Shown here: positions 35,859 to 44,380 of the stretch, in pieces | Position numbering within the stretch: the stretch's first letter is position 1 | Layout of the letters: the number at the start of each line of letters is the position of its first letter | Origin: Bacillus sp. S/N-304-OC-R1 | GTDB taxonomy: Bacteria > Bacillota > Bacilli > Bacillales > Cytobacillaceae | Direction: 5' to 3' | DNA length: 64,000 nucleotides | NCBI RefSeq assembly: GCF_019749375.1 | Contig: NZ_JACWFE010000001.1 | Span: 744,001-808,000 of the forward strand | Notes under the pieces: generated by a model | What the model was told of the DNA's origin: nothing | Databases searched by the model: none | The model's input: the letters and a program-made list of their open reading frames with translations, nothing else | Position numbers and translations under genes: made by a program

Positions 35859-36715
35859 CCCTTCAATCCAAACAATCCCTGTGGTCTAAAAATCAAAACT
35901 ATTGCCATTAATAGCATGTTGACAGCTAAAGAAAGTGAAGGAACATAGTAAGCCATAAATGATCCAGATAATCCGACCAAAATAGCTGCTAGAATCGAGC
36001 CTGGGAAGCTGCCCATCCCACCAATTACCACAACTATGAATGCTAATATCGCAAATTCCAGTCCCATTTCTGCATAGATGACCCCCGAATAGGGACCAAG
36101 CATCACGCCACCAAGTGCCGCCATTCCTGCCCCTATCATAAAAACGAACATAAACACCCGTTGGATGTTAATCCCAAGTGACTGTACCATTTCCTTATCC
36201 ATAACTCCTGCTCTTACGATCAAGCCGATTTTTGTCTTTTTCAAAACGTATTGAACAAGTCCGAATACTAATAAACCGACAGCAATAATGAATACCCGAT
36301 ATTTTATGATAATGACATTGCCAATCTCCCAGCTTCCCGCTAAATAAGGGGGAGGTGAGGCTGATAATTGATTCGGCCCCCATACAACTTTTAACAGCTC
36401 TGATAATACAAGCATGAGTCCGAGTGTGATCAATATTTGTTGTATATGATTTCCATAGACTGGCTTGATAATCCATCTCTCGGTAAGCAAACCTAAAATG
36501 AGTCCTGTTATTATTGCTCCTGCAATGGCAGCCAAGAAGCTCCCTGTCATTGCATAAAGCCATGTCCCGCTATAGGCACCCCAAGCAAAAAGACCGCCAT
36601 GGGCAAAATTTAACACATCCATGAGACCGAAGATTAATGTCAGGCCAGCAGCAAGCAAAAAGATAAGCATTCCTGTTGCAAGACCGTTTAATGTTAAATT
36701 GATTATTAATTCCAT
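35855..36715 (-). CDS. livH: branched-chain-amino-acid-type ABC transporter permease LivH
   Basis: A 286-aa permease with about eight membrane segments and the LivH landmarks LTLIFGLMDVLNFAHGG (about 25-41) and VVIGGMGSFPGSILAAILVG. It pairs with LivM. It starts about 18 bp after livF and overlaps livM by 4 bp in the same operon. Confidence 0.88.
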   Translation of the reverse strand: MELIINLTLNGLATGMLIFLLAAGLTLIFGLMDVLNFAHGGLFAWGAYSGTWLYAMTGSFLAAIAGAIITGLILGLLTERWIIKPVYGNHIQQILITLGLMLVLSELLKVVWGPNQLSASPPPYLAGSWEIGNVIIIKYRVFIIAVGLLVFGLVQYVLKKTKIGLIVRAGVMDKEMVQSLGINIQRVFMFVFMIGAGMAALGGVMLGPYSGVIYAEMGLEFAILAFIVVVIGGMGSFPGSILAAILVGLSGSFMAYYVPSLSLAVNMLLMAIVLIFRPQGLFGLKG

Positions 36716-36733
36716 GCCCTTTACCTCCTCTCT

Positions 36734-37441
36734 TTATGCAATGCCCAAATACTTTCTCCTCATGTCTTCATCTTCTTTTAATCTAGCCATCGGACCTTCG
36801 CTTACCGTCCTGCCATCATCAATAATGTAAAATTGATCCCCTATTGTGCTCGCCATCATAAAATTTTGTTCAACAAGGACGATCGTAGTTTGATCCTTCA
36901 TTTGCACAATCGTTTCCATCACCTTTTCAACGACAATTGGCGCCAGCCCCTTGCTTGGTTCATCTATTAAAAGTAAATCATTGTCATTAATATAGGCTCT
37001 TGCTATCGAAAGCATTTGTTTTTGTCCACCGCTTAATAAACCGCCCTGCTTTTTCCAAAATGTCTTCAAATCTGGAAATAACGCTAATATCCAGTCTAGC
37101 CTTTCCTTTGTTTCATCTCTTTCATCTTTCATCGCTACTTTCATATTTTCTTCTACTGTTAAACCGGCAAATATCCCCTGATCTTCCGGGACGTAGCCAA
37201 TTCCTTTTTGAGCTACTGAATAGGTGGGCAAGCCTTGAATTTCCTCTCCTTTATAAGAAATACTTCCTTTTGCCGGAGGATTCATCCCCATAATCGTACG
37301 CAGAGTAGTAGTCTTTCCCGCACCATTTCTTCCAAGAAGAACAGTAACTTCGCCTTTACGAGCTTCAAAAGAAATTCCCTGCAAAATATGATATTGTCCA
37401 ATATACGTCTCTATTTCACTAAGCTTTAGCTGCGCTGTCAT
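36734..37441 (-). CDS. livF: ABC transporter ATP-binding protein LivF
   Basis: A 235-aa ATPase: Walker A GRNGAGKTTTLRTIMG (about 36-51), signature LLSGGQKQMLSIARA, Walker B LLIDEPSKGLAP, and switch His region VEQN (LivF-type, with Gln before Asn). It energises the importer with LivG, overlapping livG by 23 bp. Confidence 0.9.
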   Translation of the reverse strand: MTAQLKLSEIETYIGQYHILQGISFEARKGEVTVLLGRNGAGKTTTLRTIMGMNPPAKGSISYKGEEIQGLPTYSVAQKGIGYVPEDQGIFAGLTVEENMKVAMKDERDETKERLDWILALFPDLKTFWKKQGGLLSGGQKQMLSIARAYINDNDLLLIDEPSKGLAPIVVEKVMETIVQMKDQTTIVLVEQNFMMASTIGDQFYIIDDGRTVSEGPMARLKEDEDMRRKYLGIA

Positions 37442-38204
37442 CGTATAGACCTCCTAAATACGCAGACTGAACTGTCTCATTTTTCATTATGTCTTCTGGA
37501 GTTCCGTCAGCTAGTAATCTCCCATTGAATAAAACCATAACTGAATCTGATAAATCCAAAATCATGTCCATTTTGTGCTCGATTAATATTATGGTTCTAT
37601 TTCGAGCTTGTTTAATTTTCTTAATCACTTCTAAAATAGCTGGCACTTCTTCAACTGACATTCCGGCAGTTGGCTCATCAAGCAGCAATACCTCAGTATT
37701 TAAAGCGAGCAGCATGGCAATTTCAAGCTTTCTCTTTTCACCATGAGCTAAATTTCTTGCCAAAATTTCCTTTTTATTTTGAAGTAGAACAAGCTCAAGC
37801 CACGCCTCTGCCTTTTCTTCAAATTCCTTATACTTCTTATAATGAGCGAGCATTTGAAAGCGAGTCCCTGCTTGAGATTGCACGGCCAGCCTGACATTCT
37901 CTAAGACTGACAAATTCGGAAAAACATTTGTAATTTGAAACGACCTTCCAATTCCTAGGCGGGTTCTTTCGGTCGGAGATCGTTTTGTAATTTCCTTCCC
38001 TTTGAAAAATATCTGCCCTTTTGTTGCTGCTAATTGCCCGCTTAATAAATTAAAAAAGGTTGTTTTCCCAGCACCATTAGGACCAATAATCGACTTAAAA
38101 TGATTTTCCGGAACTGATATACTCACACTGTCCACAGCCTTATGCCCGCCAAAGGAAATCGATAAATCTCTTGTTTCTATAATGGCTTTCACTTTTTTCA
38201 CCAC
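37419..38204 (-). CDS. livG: ABC transporter ATP-binding protein LivG
   Basis: A 261-aa ATPase: Walker A GPNGAGKTTFFNLLSG, LivG-type insert LGIGRSFQITNVFPNLSVLEN, signature NLAHGEKRKLEIAM (Ala-His-Gly variant usual in LivG), Walker B LLLDEPTAGMS and LIEHKMD. Together with LivF it makes the heterodimeric motor. It lies 71 bp after livK, across an intercistronic hairpin. Confidence 0.9.
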   Translation of the reverse strand: MVKKVKAIIETRDLSISFGGHKAVDSVSISVPENHFKSIIGPNGAGKTTFFNLLSGQLAATKGQIFFKGKEITKRSPTERTRLGIGRSFQITNVFPNLSVLENVRLAVQSQAGTRFQMLAHYKKYKEFEEKAEAWLELVLLQNKKEILARNLAHGEKRKLEIAMLLALNTEVLLLDEPTAGMSVEEVPAILEVIKKIKQARNRTIILIEHKMDMILDLSDSVMVLFNGRLLADGTPEDIMKNETVQSAYLGGLYDDSAAKA

Positions 38205-38224
38205 CCCTTATATAGTTTGATAGA

Positions 38225-38261
38225 AATAATGAACTTCGGTACTGTACCGAAGTTCATTATT
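38225..38261. terminator. intercistronic hairpin between livK and livG
   Basis: AATAATGAACTTCGGTA pairs perfectly (17 bp) with its complement around CTG. On the minus strand only TTTCTAT follows, so it is at most a weak terminator. It probably stabilises livK mRNA so that more binding protein than transporter is made. Confidence 0.6.
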
Positions 38262-38275
38262 TAATCGTTTTGAAA

Positions 38276-39553
38276 TCATTTGTTTCGAATTGGCGGCTCT
38301 GTTTCCTCAGGGCTAAGTTCACGAATTAAGACTGGAACTGGATAAGGAACGCCATCCTTTTTCTCTAATCTGATAGCATATAAGGACTGAAGCGCCTGAT
38401 GATCATCTGGACGGAAAGTCATCTTGCCCTTTGGTGTTTCAAAGCTCATGCCTTCCATCGCTGCTATTAATGTATCAGCACTTGCGTCTCCCTCTGTTTT
38501 CTTCAATGCCTCTACAATAGCAATAGCTGCACTCATGCCTCCTGGAGTAAATAAGTCTGGCACTTCCCCGTTATAACGCTTTTTATGCTCTTCTACGAGC
38601 CATTTGTTAATATCATTGTTTGGCAATTCGTGATAGTAGACAGTAAAGCCTTCCATGCCAATAAGCGGCTCCATCGTTGCCAACGCCGGAATATCCGGGG
38701 CACCAGTAGAAATTTTTATCCCCTTTTCCTGTACCTTCATATCAGCAATTTGGTTCCAAGGGGAGTTTGCTCCTGCCCAAACTACAAATAAATAATCTGG
38801 TTTTGCGTCAATAATTTTTTGGATATTTGAAGTAAAATCTGTTGCAGCAGGGTCGGCATATTCCTCATGGACAATTTCTGCACCAAGCTTCATAGCCGCT
38901 TCCTTGAATGCTTCAACTCCATCACGACCGAATGAGTAATCTGGTGCAAGTGTAGCAATTTTCACTCCTTCTGCCGCAATCGCTGCTGCACCTGCAACTG
39001 CATCCTGGGACGAGTTTCGCGCAGTCCGGAAAATATATTTATTAAATTCTGATCCAGTAATCGTATCTGCTGCTGCCGGTTCCACAACCATAATTTTTTT
39101 ATACTCCTCTGCTAGTGGAAGGACAGCAAGCGTGTCTCCTGAGCTAGATGATCCAACTAAGAAATCGACTCCTTTTTCTTCTAGCAATTTGGTAGCTTTT
39201 TGGACCGCCACTTCAGGCTTTGTCTCCGTGTCCTCGATAAACACTTCAATCTTTCTTCCAGCTACTTCTCTAGTTCCGTTTGTCGCATAATCAAGACCGA
39301 GCTCAAAGCCTTGCAGCGTTTGCTTTCCGTACGATTCCAGCCCGCCTGTTTGTGAAGCAAGAACTCCTATTTTAATAGGTTCACTGTTTTTCGTTTCTTT
39401 TTGTTCATTTTCATTATTTGTGTTTTGGTTTGTGTTTTCGTTCGTGTTTTTATTTTCGTTTCCAGCTTGTTCTGTACTGCTGCATGCACTGCTAAAAAGC
39501 ATGACGAGGATCAGCAGCCCTATAAAACCTATTTTTCGCGACAGTGCTTTCAT
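38276..39553 (-). CDS. livK: ABC transporter substrate-binding lipoprotein (LivK-type)
   Basis: A 425-aa periplasmic-binding-fold protein. N-terminal signal with lipobox (MLFSSAC, Cys about residue 24), a Asn/Glu/Thr-rich linker (residues 30-60), then the type-1 ligand-binding fold (KIGVLASQTGGLESYGKQT; FIEDTETKPEVAVQKATKL; FLVGSSSSGDTLA). The first gene of the operon, 47 nt after the predicted start site. It has no obvious BCAA specificity; such proteins also bind aromatic or other acids. Confidence 0.9.
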   Translation of the reverse strand: MKALSRKIGFIGLLILVMLFSSACSSTEQAGNENKNTNENTNQNTNNENEQKETKNSEPIKIGVLASQTGGLESYGKQTLQGFELGLDYATNGTREVAGRKIEVFIEDTETKPEVAVQKATKLLEEKGVDFLVGSSSSGDTLAVLPLAEEYKKIMVVEPAAADTITGSEFNKYIFRTARNSSQDAVAGAAAIAAEGVKIATLAPDYSFGRDGVEAFKEAAMKLGAEIVHEEYADPAATDFTSNIQKIIDAKPDYLFVVWAGANSPWNQIADMKVQEKGIKISTGAPDIPALATMEPLIGMEGFTVYYHELPNNDINKWLVEEHKKRYNGEVPDLFTPGGMSAAIAIVEALKKTEGDASADTLIAAMEGMSFETPKGKMTFRPDDHQALQSLYAIRLEKKDGVPYPVPVLIRELSPEETEPPIRNK

Positions 39554-39606
39554 AAACTTCCTTCCCCCTTAAATTTTCATAAGTTAAAGCCCTTAGCTTT
39601 GAACTC

Positions 39607-39639
39607 ATCATAAAGTATTCGGGTTACAAATGAGTTACA
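39607..39639 (-). promoter_or_regulatory. direct-repeat promoter of the liv-KAS operon
   Basis: On the minus strand: TGTAAC (39634-39639), 5 bp, TGTAAC (39623-39628), 10 bp, TATGAT (39607-39612). The transcript should start near 39600. It is the same arrangement, at identical spacing, as at 31955-31987. No -35 TTGACA is present, which suits an activator-dependent promoter. The regulator gene immediately upstream is the obvious candidate. Confidence 0.65.
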
Positions 39640-39648
39640 TATTAGAAA

Positions 39649-39669
39649 AGGCAGCCATTATGGCTGCCT
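39649..39669 (-). terminator. terminator of the STAND/BTAD regulator
   Basis: AGGCAGCC pairs with GGCTGCCT around ATTAT and is followed on the minus strand by TTTTCT; it overlaps the 3' end of the regulator gene. Confidence 0.75.
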
Positions 39670-42600
39670 GACTGAGTTTGGTTTATTCCCTGATTGCAGA
39701 ATCATTTCATACATGTGGCGAGTAGGATCAAGTGGTGAAACTCCTAACTCCTCTTCTAACGTTTCACAGCATTTTTGATACCATTTTAGAGCAAATGGTC
39801 GATTGTTTTTACGATAGTAACAATACATTGTAAGCCTATAAGCTTCTTCCCAAGTACGATCCTTATCGAGAATTTTGATGCACCAATGAATTGCTTTATC
39901 ATACTCCTCATTTCTTACATAAAGCTGTGCAAGCTTTTCCGCTGCTCTAATAAAAAATACGGCCAGCCGTTCTCTTTCATTGAGACACCAGTCATCAAAT
40001 CGGCGTTCGGGCAAATAATCGCCTCTGTAAAGGGCAAGACCCTTCTCCAAATAGTCCATTGCCTTCTTAGAATTCTTTTCCTCTAATCCGGCTGTTACCC
40101 ATTGTTCAAAAATAAGACTGTCTATTTCCAATACAGCACTTGGGTTTATTCCGTATGCTGTACCGTCACGAATGATAAAAAAAGTAGTCCTCCTTGCTTT
40201 CCGATTTGGTTCAAGCACGTTATTTAAAGCATTTAACGCCACTTTAAAATCCCGTGCAGCACTTTTTTCATCCTGGTCGGCCCATAATAGCTGAAATATC
40301 TCCTCTTTCGGAATCAATTTATGATGATTTGAAATAAAGAGCTGCAGCAATTCTTTCGCCTTTCCTCGCTGCCAATCCTTTTCCTCCACTTCCTTTTCAC
40401 CGAGCCATACTTGAAATTTTCCTAACGTATTCATCCTAAGAGTATACCCTGGATGGAAATCAAACTTTGATAATTTCATTTCCTGCATAAGCCTAGCAAC
40501 ATAGTGTGGCATGACCATTTGCCTCTGTGCCTCAATTAAGACTGGCGCAAATATTTGCAAATCCTTTGGACCAAACATCGTCCTTCTATGAAAAATAAAC
40601 TCATATTCACCCTTCTGAACTTCCTTAAATAACAGCGGGAGACATTCCAAAAACAATGAATATTCGTTTTGATTATAGAACATATAGGATTGCCAATATA
40701 AACACAGCATTTTTCCAAATTGATCCCCACATTGATTAAATAGAGTAATAGACTGACTTATATAATCAGATGCTATGGAATAATCCCCGTTATTTATAGA
40801 TGAAATCCCCATTGAAAGCTGAATAAGGGCTGATAGCCATATATCCTTCACCTTTTTCGTCTCATTAAGTGCAGCTTCTCCTGCTGCAATGGATCTTTCA
40901 AATTCTCCTCTGCTCCCATACAATAAACATAGTCCCATTAACGGCTCCGCTTTTCCTCTTTCAATTTGTAGCCGATTCATCATATCGAGTGCCGTTTTAT
41001 AACATTTTTCTGCTAAATTTTGATCATAATCATTTACAATTTGGATTGCATGCCCCATTCGTATCCAGCCACAAGCTTCAACAAAAGGGGCTTTAATGCC
41101 TATACCATGCTGAATTCCTTCCTGTGCCAAAACCTTTGCCTGATTTCCATTTCCAGTTAAAGCCTCAATCAATGATAGAAGAATATCGATTTCCCGATGG
41201 GATTGCGGCAGATTTGTTTTTTCATGGCCTTCTCTTTGTTTCTCATCCATTAAAACTTTTTTTGCCTGCTCGAATCTTCCGGTCCTTAAATATAATCTAG
41301 CTTCAATACTGCTATTGAATTGTGAAACATTTAAATTCCTTGCCCTTTTAATCCATTTTTCTGCCTTTAAATATTGTCCGAGGTTTAAGAGGTTTTCTGC
41401 AAGAAGCTGATAAAGCTTTGAAGTTTCTGCTTTTGATTCAATCTCGTATGTTTCTCTTATTTCGATTGCTTGAAAAAGTATTCTTTCAGCTATATGTGGC
41501 TGGATTGTATCTAAGTAAATTTTCGCCTGCCCTTCAAGCGCCCTGCTCTTCTCTAACAAATTATTTTTTTCTTCTGCAATGTTTGCAGCCTTAGTGTAGC
41601 AGCTCTCCGCTTCTTTATACTTTGACCAATATCTAAGTATTTCCCCTTGTAAGAACCATAGAGAGGAAAACTTATCTTTCTCCGAATTTGGTAAGAACAT
41701 GAGACGGTCATACAGATTTTCTAATTTTCCATTCTCGAGCATCCTTGATCCCACTTCATTTAATACAGATGCAACTGCAGAAAAATTTTTTACCTTTTCA
41801 TAATGCAGGACGGCTTCTTCCCATTGCATTCTTCGTTCAAAGAATCTGGCTGTTTGTTCATGGAGTGCGCGAAAGGTTTCAGGATCTTTTGCCCTAAATT
41901 GATTTTCCAAGAACTCTTTAAATAAAGCATGATATTTATATTGATTTTCCCCTATACGGTACATGAAAAGATTTTTTTCGATAATTTGATTCAGTATGGA
42001 GGCTGATCCTGTAATCCCTATTATAGAGTTACAAATCTCCTCACTAAATTCATCAAATATACTCGTCTGCTCTAGAAATTGCTGTATAATCGGAGGCTGT
42101 TTAGCAAAAACCTCTAAAGCTAGGTATTGAAATAAATCGTGAAGGGAATGTGATGATTTTGTATATAAATTAGAAATACTTCCATCTTCAGAAATCTGCT
42201 GTGCTATCATTCCTAATGCAATGACCCAGCCCTCTGTTAGTAAATATATCTGTTCTAATTCTGCTTTGCTTATATTTATGTCATAGTAGTCATTTAACAG
42301 AAGTTCTGCTTCATCTATTGACATAACTAAATCATCTTTCGTTATTTCTAGCAGCTGATGACAAACCTTCATTTTCGGAAGCATCTTCCATGAGGGACGG
42401 CTTCTGCTTGAAATAATAAAATGAATATTAGCAGGAATATGTTCAAGCAGCTTTTCCATCCATCGATTAACTGTGTAGGATTGCTCAATTTGATGAAAAT
42501 CGTCAAGAATGATATATAAGTCTGTTTGTATAGAAAGCAGTTCATTAATAAACAGAGAGCAGAGCATACTGATTTCTTCATCTCTTATATACCTGTCCAT

Positions 42601-42915
42601 ATCCTTCATCATGAGAGCTAAATTCTTTCCAAACTCCGGGAAAGATGTCTGGATAGAGCATATTAAATATGTCAAAAAAGGAAGGATATCATCATCCGCA
42701 GCAGAGATTGCATACCAGCAGCAAGTTTTATTTTCATCTTTCACATAGAGAGCAAGCGCAGTACTTTTTCCATAGCCTGCTCCTGAATGAATAATTGTTA
42801 GAGGATATCGGGAAATACTTCTCATTTTCTTCGTAAGTGCTGGTCTTCTAATTGATTCTATTTTTACATCAGGAACGAGAAGCTTCGTTCGGATAATGGG
42901 CAAAGATTTGAACAA
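39658..42915 (-). CDS. large STAND-ATPase transcriptional regulator with winged-helix and BTAD domain
   Basis: About 1,085 aa. N-terminal P-loop NTPase with IHSGAGYGKSTALALYV (about residues 45-61) and DLYIILDDFHQIEQS (Walker B); a long TPR-like helical region (about 330-830) for ligand or protein sensing; a winged-helix DNA-binding domain (MNTLGKFQVWLGEKEVEEKD, RGKAKELLQLFI); and a bacterial transcriptional activator (BTAD) domain at the C-terminus. It resembles MalT/AfsR-type activators. The start is TTG 42915 with GAGGGAAG upstream; the frame opens at TTG 42936. It probably controls the liv-KAS operon. Confidence 0.85.
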   Translation of the reverse strand: MFKSLPIIRTKLLVPDVKIESIRRPALTKKMRSISRYPLTIIHSGAGYGKSTALALYVKDENKTCCWYAISAADDDILPFLTYLICSIQTSFPEFGKNLALMMKDMDRYIRDEEISMLCSLFINELLSIQTDLYIILDDFHQIEQSYTVNRWMEKLLEHIPANIHFIISSRSRPSWKMLPKMKVCHQLLEITKDDLVMSIDEAELLLNDYYDINISKAELEQIYLLTEGWVIALGMIAQQISEDGSISNLYTKSSHSLHDLFQYLALEVFAKQPPIIQQFLEQTSIFDEFSEEICNSIIGITGSASILNQIIEKNLFMYRIGENQYKYHALFKEFLENQFRAKDPETFRALHEQTARFFERRMQWEEAVLHYEKVKNFSAVASVLNEVGSRMLENGKLENLYDRLMFLPNSEKDKFSSLWFLQGEILRYWSKYKEAESCYTKAANIAEEKNNLLEKSRALEGQAKIYLDTIQPHIAERILFQAIEIRETYEIESKAETSKLYQLLAENLLNLGQYLKAEKWIKRARNLNVSQFNSSIEARLYLRTGRFEQAKKVLMDEKQREGHEKTNLPQSHREIDILLSLIEALTGNGNQAKVLAQEGIQHGIGIKAPFVEACGWIRMGHAIQIVNDYDQNLAEKCYKTALDMMNRLQIERGKAEPLMGLCLLYGSRGEFERSIAAGEAALNETKKVKDIWLSALIQLSMGISSINNGDYSIASDYISQSITLFNQCGDQFGKMLCLYWQSYMFYNQNEYSLFLECLPLLFKEVQKGEYEFIFHRRTMFGPKDLQIFAPVLIEAQRQMVMPHYVARLMQEMKLSKFDFHPGYTLRMNTLGKFQVWLGEKEVEEKDWQRGKAKELLQLFISNHHKLIPKEEIFQLLWADQDEKSAARDFKVALNALNNVLEPNRKARRTTFFIIRDGTAYGINPSAVLEIDSLIFEQWVTAGLEEKNSKKAMDYLEKGLALYRGDYLPERRFDDWCLNERERLAVFFIRAAEKLAQLYVRNEEYDKAIHWCIKILDKDRTWEEAYRLTMYCYYRKNNRPFALKWYQKCCETLEEELGVSPLDPTRHMYEMILQSGNKPNSVRQP

Positions 42916-43034
42916 ATCACTTCCCTCTTTTCTCAAGAATCTAAATCTTCTGACTTATGTATTCAAAAAAATTTTCCACTGTACTTTAATATAATTGTTT
43001 AATTCGCTAAATATGAAATACTTTCCTGCAAAAA

Positions 43035-43058
43035 AAAGACTCGAGTTTTCGAGTCTTT
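43035..43058 (-). terminator. terminator of sipV-like gene
   Basis: AAAGACTCGA pairs with TCGAGTCTTT around GTTT; on the minus strand it is followed by TTTTTTTT. Confidence 0.85.
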
Positions 43059-43083
43059 AGAAGAATGGGATTCGTAATTTTTA

Positions 43084-43638
43084 TTAAAAAGAAATATCCA
43101 TTTCATCAAGTGGCCAATATCTTAAATTAACCTTTCCTACAACCTGATCAATTGAGACAAAGCCATAATGACGGCTGTCCCAGCTTTTGGCACGATTATC
43201 TCCAAGGACAAATAACTTCCCTTCTGGAACGGTTTCAGTTCCTGTCAGCTCCATTAACGTAAAATCCCCTGTCAGCTTACTGCCAATCGCTTCTTTTCGG
43301 TACTTCTCTAAATACGGTTCAGGCACCTTTTCACCGTTAATGTAAAGCTCATCATCACGGTATTCGATTTTATCCCCCGGCAAACCGATAACCCTTTTTA
43401 CAAAATCCTCTTCCTTGCTGTGATGAAAAACAATAACATCAAAACGGTGCAGTTCTCCAATATGTGTACCTATCTTGTTGACAATTAATTTATTGCCATT
43501 TTCAAGAGTAGGCATCATTGACTCACCTTCAACAACATAATTTGAAAAGAAAAATGTCCGAATAAAAGCAAAAATAATGATGCCAACAGCAAATGCTTTT
43601 ATCCATTCAATTCCTTCTTTTTTTAATCCTTCACTCAA
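43084..43638 (-). CDS. signal peptidase I (SipV-like)
   Basis: A 184-aa type I signal peptidase: a membrane anchor (AVGIIIFAFIRTFFF), catalytic Ser40 in VVEGESMMPTL, Lys81 in DFVKRVIGLPGDKI, and the box-E motif LGDNRAKSWDSRHYG. It cleaves signal peptides of exported proteins on the outer face of the membrane. The start is TTG 43638 with AAGGAGGG upstream. Its partner TVP38 gene stands directly upstream, as with yhjE and sipV in B. subtilis, which supports SipV orthology. Confidence 0.92.
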   Translation of the reverse strand: MSEGLKKEGIEWIKAFAVGIIIFAFIRTFFFSNYVVEGESMMPTLENGNKLIVNKIGTHIGELHRFDVIVFHHSKEEDFVKRVIGLPGDKIEYRDDELYINGEKVPEPYLEKYRKEAIGSKLTGDFTLMELTGTETVPEGKLFVLGDNRAKSWDSRHYGFVSIDQVVGKVNLRYWPLDEMDISF

Positions 43639-43660
43639 ATTTCTCCCTCCTTCAAAATAG

Positions 43661-44281
43661 TTAATCTTGAAAGTGCTTCTCTTTCTCCAACTTTATATTC
43701 ATTCTTTTTTCTATTCTCTTGCCTACATACCAAAGTATAAAGATAATAACGCCTACAATCGCAGTCCTTATCGGCTGAGTTATAAGTGATTTAATATCAT
43801 ATCCGATAAAACTCATCGTAAAGATCATAACGAGTTTTCCAGTTAGGACCGCGAGCATGTATTGGGCAATGCCAATTCTTGAAAGACCAGCGACTATATT
43901 AACAACTGCTGAAGGTGTGAATGGAAAACATAGAAGAATGAATAAAGGACCAAACCCATGTTTTTCCACCCAAGTCATTAGCTTTTGAACTTGCTGATGC
44001 TTTCTTAGGAACTGCAGAATCCGCCGCTGCCCATATTTCCGAACAAGTAAAAATACTAGCAAAGCTCCTGCTGTTGCGCCAATCCATGAGAGTAAAAAAC
44101 CAAGCCATAGTCCAAAGGCATTTGCATTAGCCATCACAAATAAAAATAGCGGCAGGAATGGCAAGAAAGCTTCAAGCATAGGCAACAGAATACCTGGCAG
44201 CAAACCAAAGGAACGATATTTATCTATTAAATCCATAATATGCTCTAGTGTGAACCAATCTTTAAGCCACTCTAAATCCAT
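43661..44281 (-). CDS. TVP38/TMEM64-family membrane protein (YhjE-like)
   Basis: A 206-aa DedA/SNARE-associated membrane protein: five or six hydrophobic helices and the family motif FPFTPSAVVNIVAGLSRIG. Relatives take part in membrane lipid (polyprenyl phosphate or phospholipid) transport; the substrate here is unknown. Paired with the signal peptidase gene 22 bp downstream. Confidence 0.85.
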   Translation of the reverse strand: MDLEWLKDWFTLEHIMDLIDKYRSFGLLPGILLPMLEAFLPFLPLFLFVMANANAFGLWLGFLLSWIGATAGALLVFLLVRKYGQRRILQFLRKHQQVQKLMTWVEKHGFGPLFILLCFPFTPSAVVNIVAGLSRIGIAQYMLAVLTGKLVMIFTMSFIGYDIKSLITQPIRTAIVGVIIFILWYVGKRIEKRMNIKLEKEKHFQD

Positions 44282-44380
44282 TGAAAATCTCCTTGCTTAA
44301 CAATGACTGCTTTTGTGTGCTCGTACTTATTTTTACCTCTTACTATTTAATTGTACACCTCTTTTTGACAAAAAGAATAA

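Noticed and set aside
39573-39587. CodY-box-like AATTTTCATAAGTTA in the livK leader
   Set aside because: Four mismatches to AATTTTCWGAAAATT in AT-rich DNA, so it is not distinguishable from chance.
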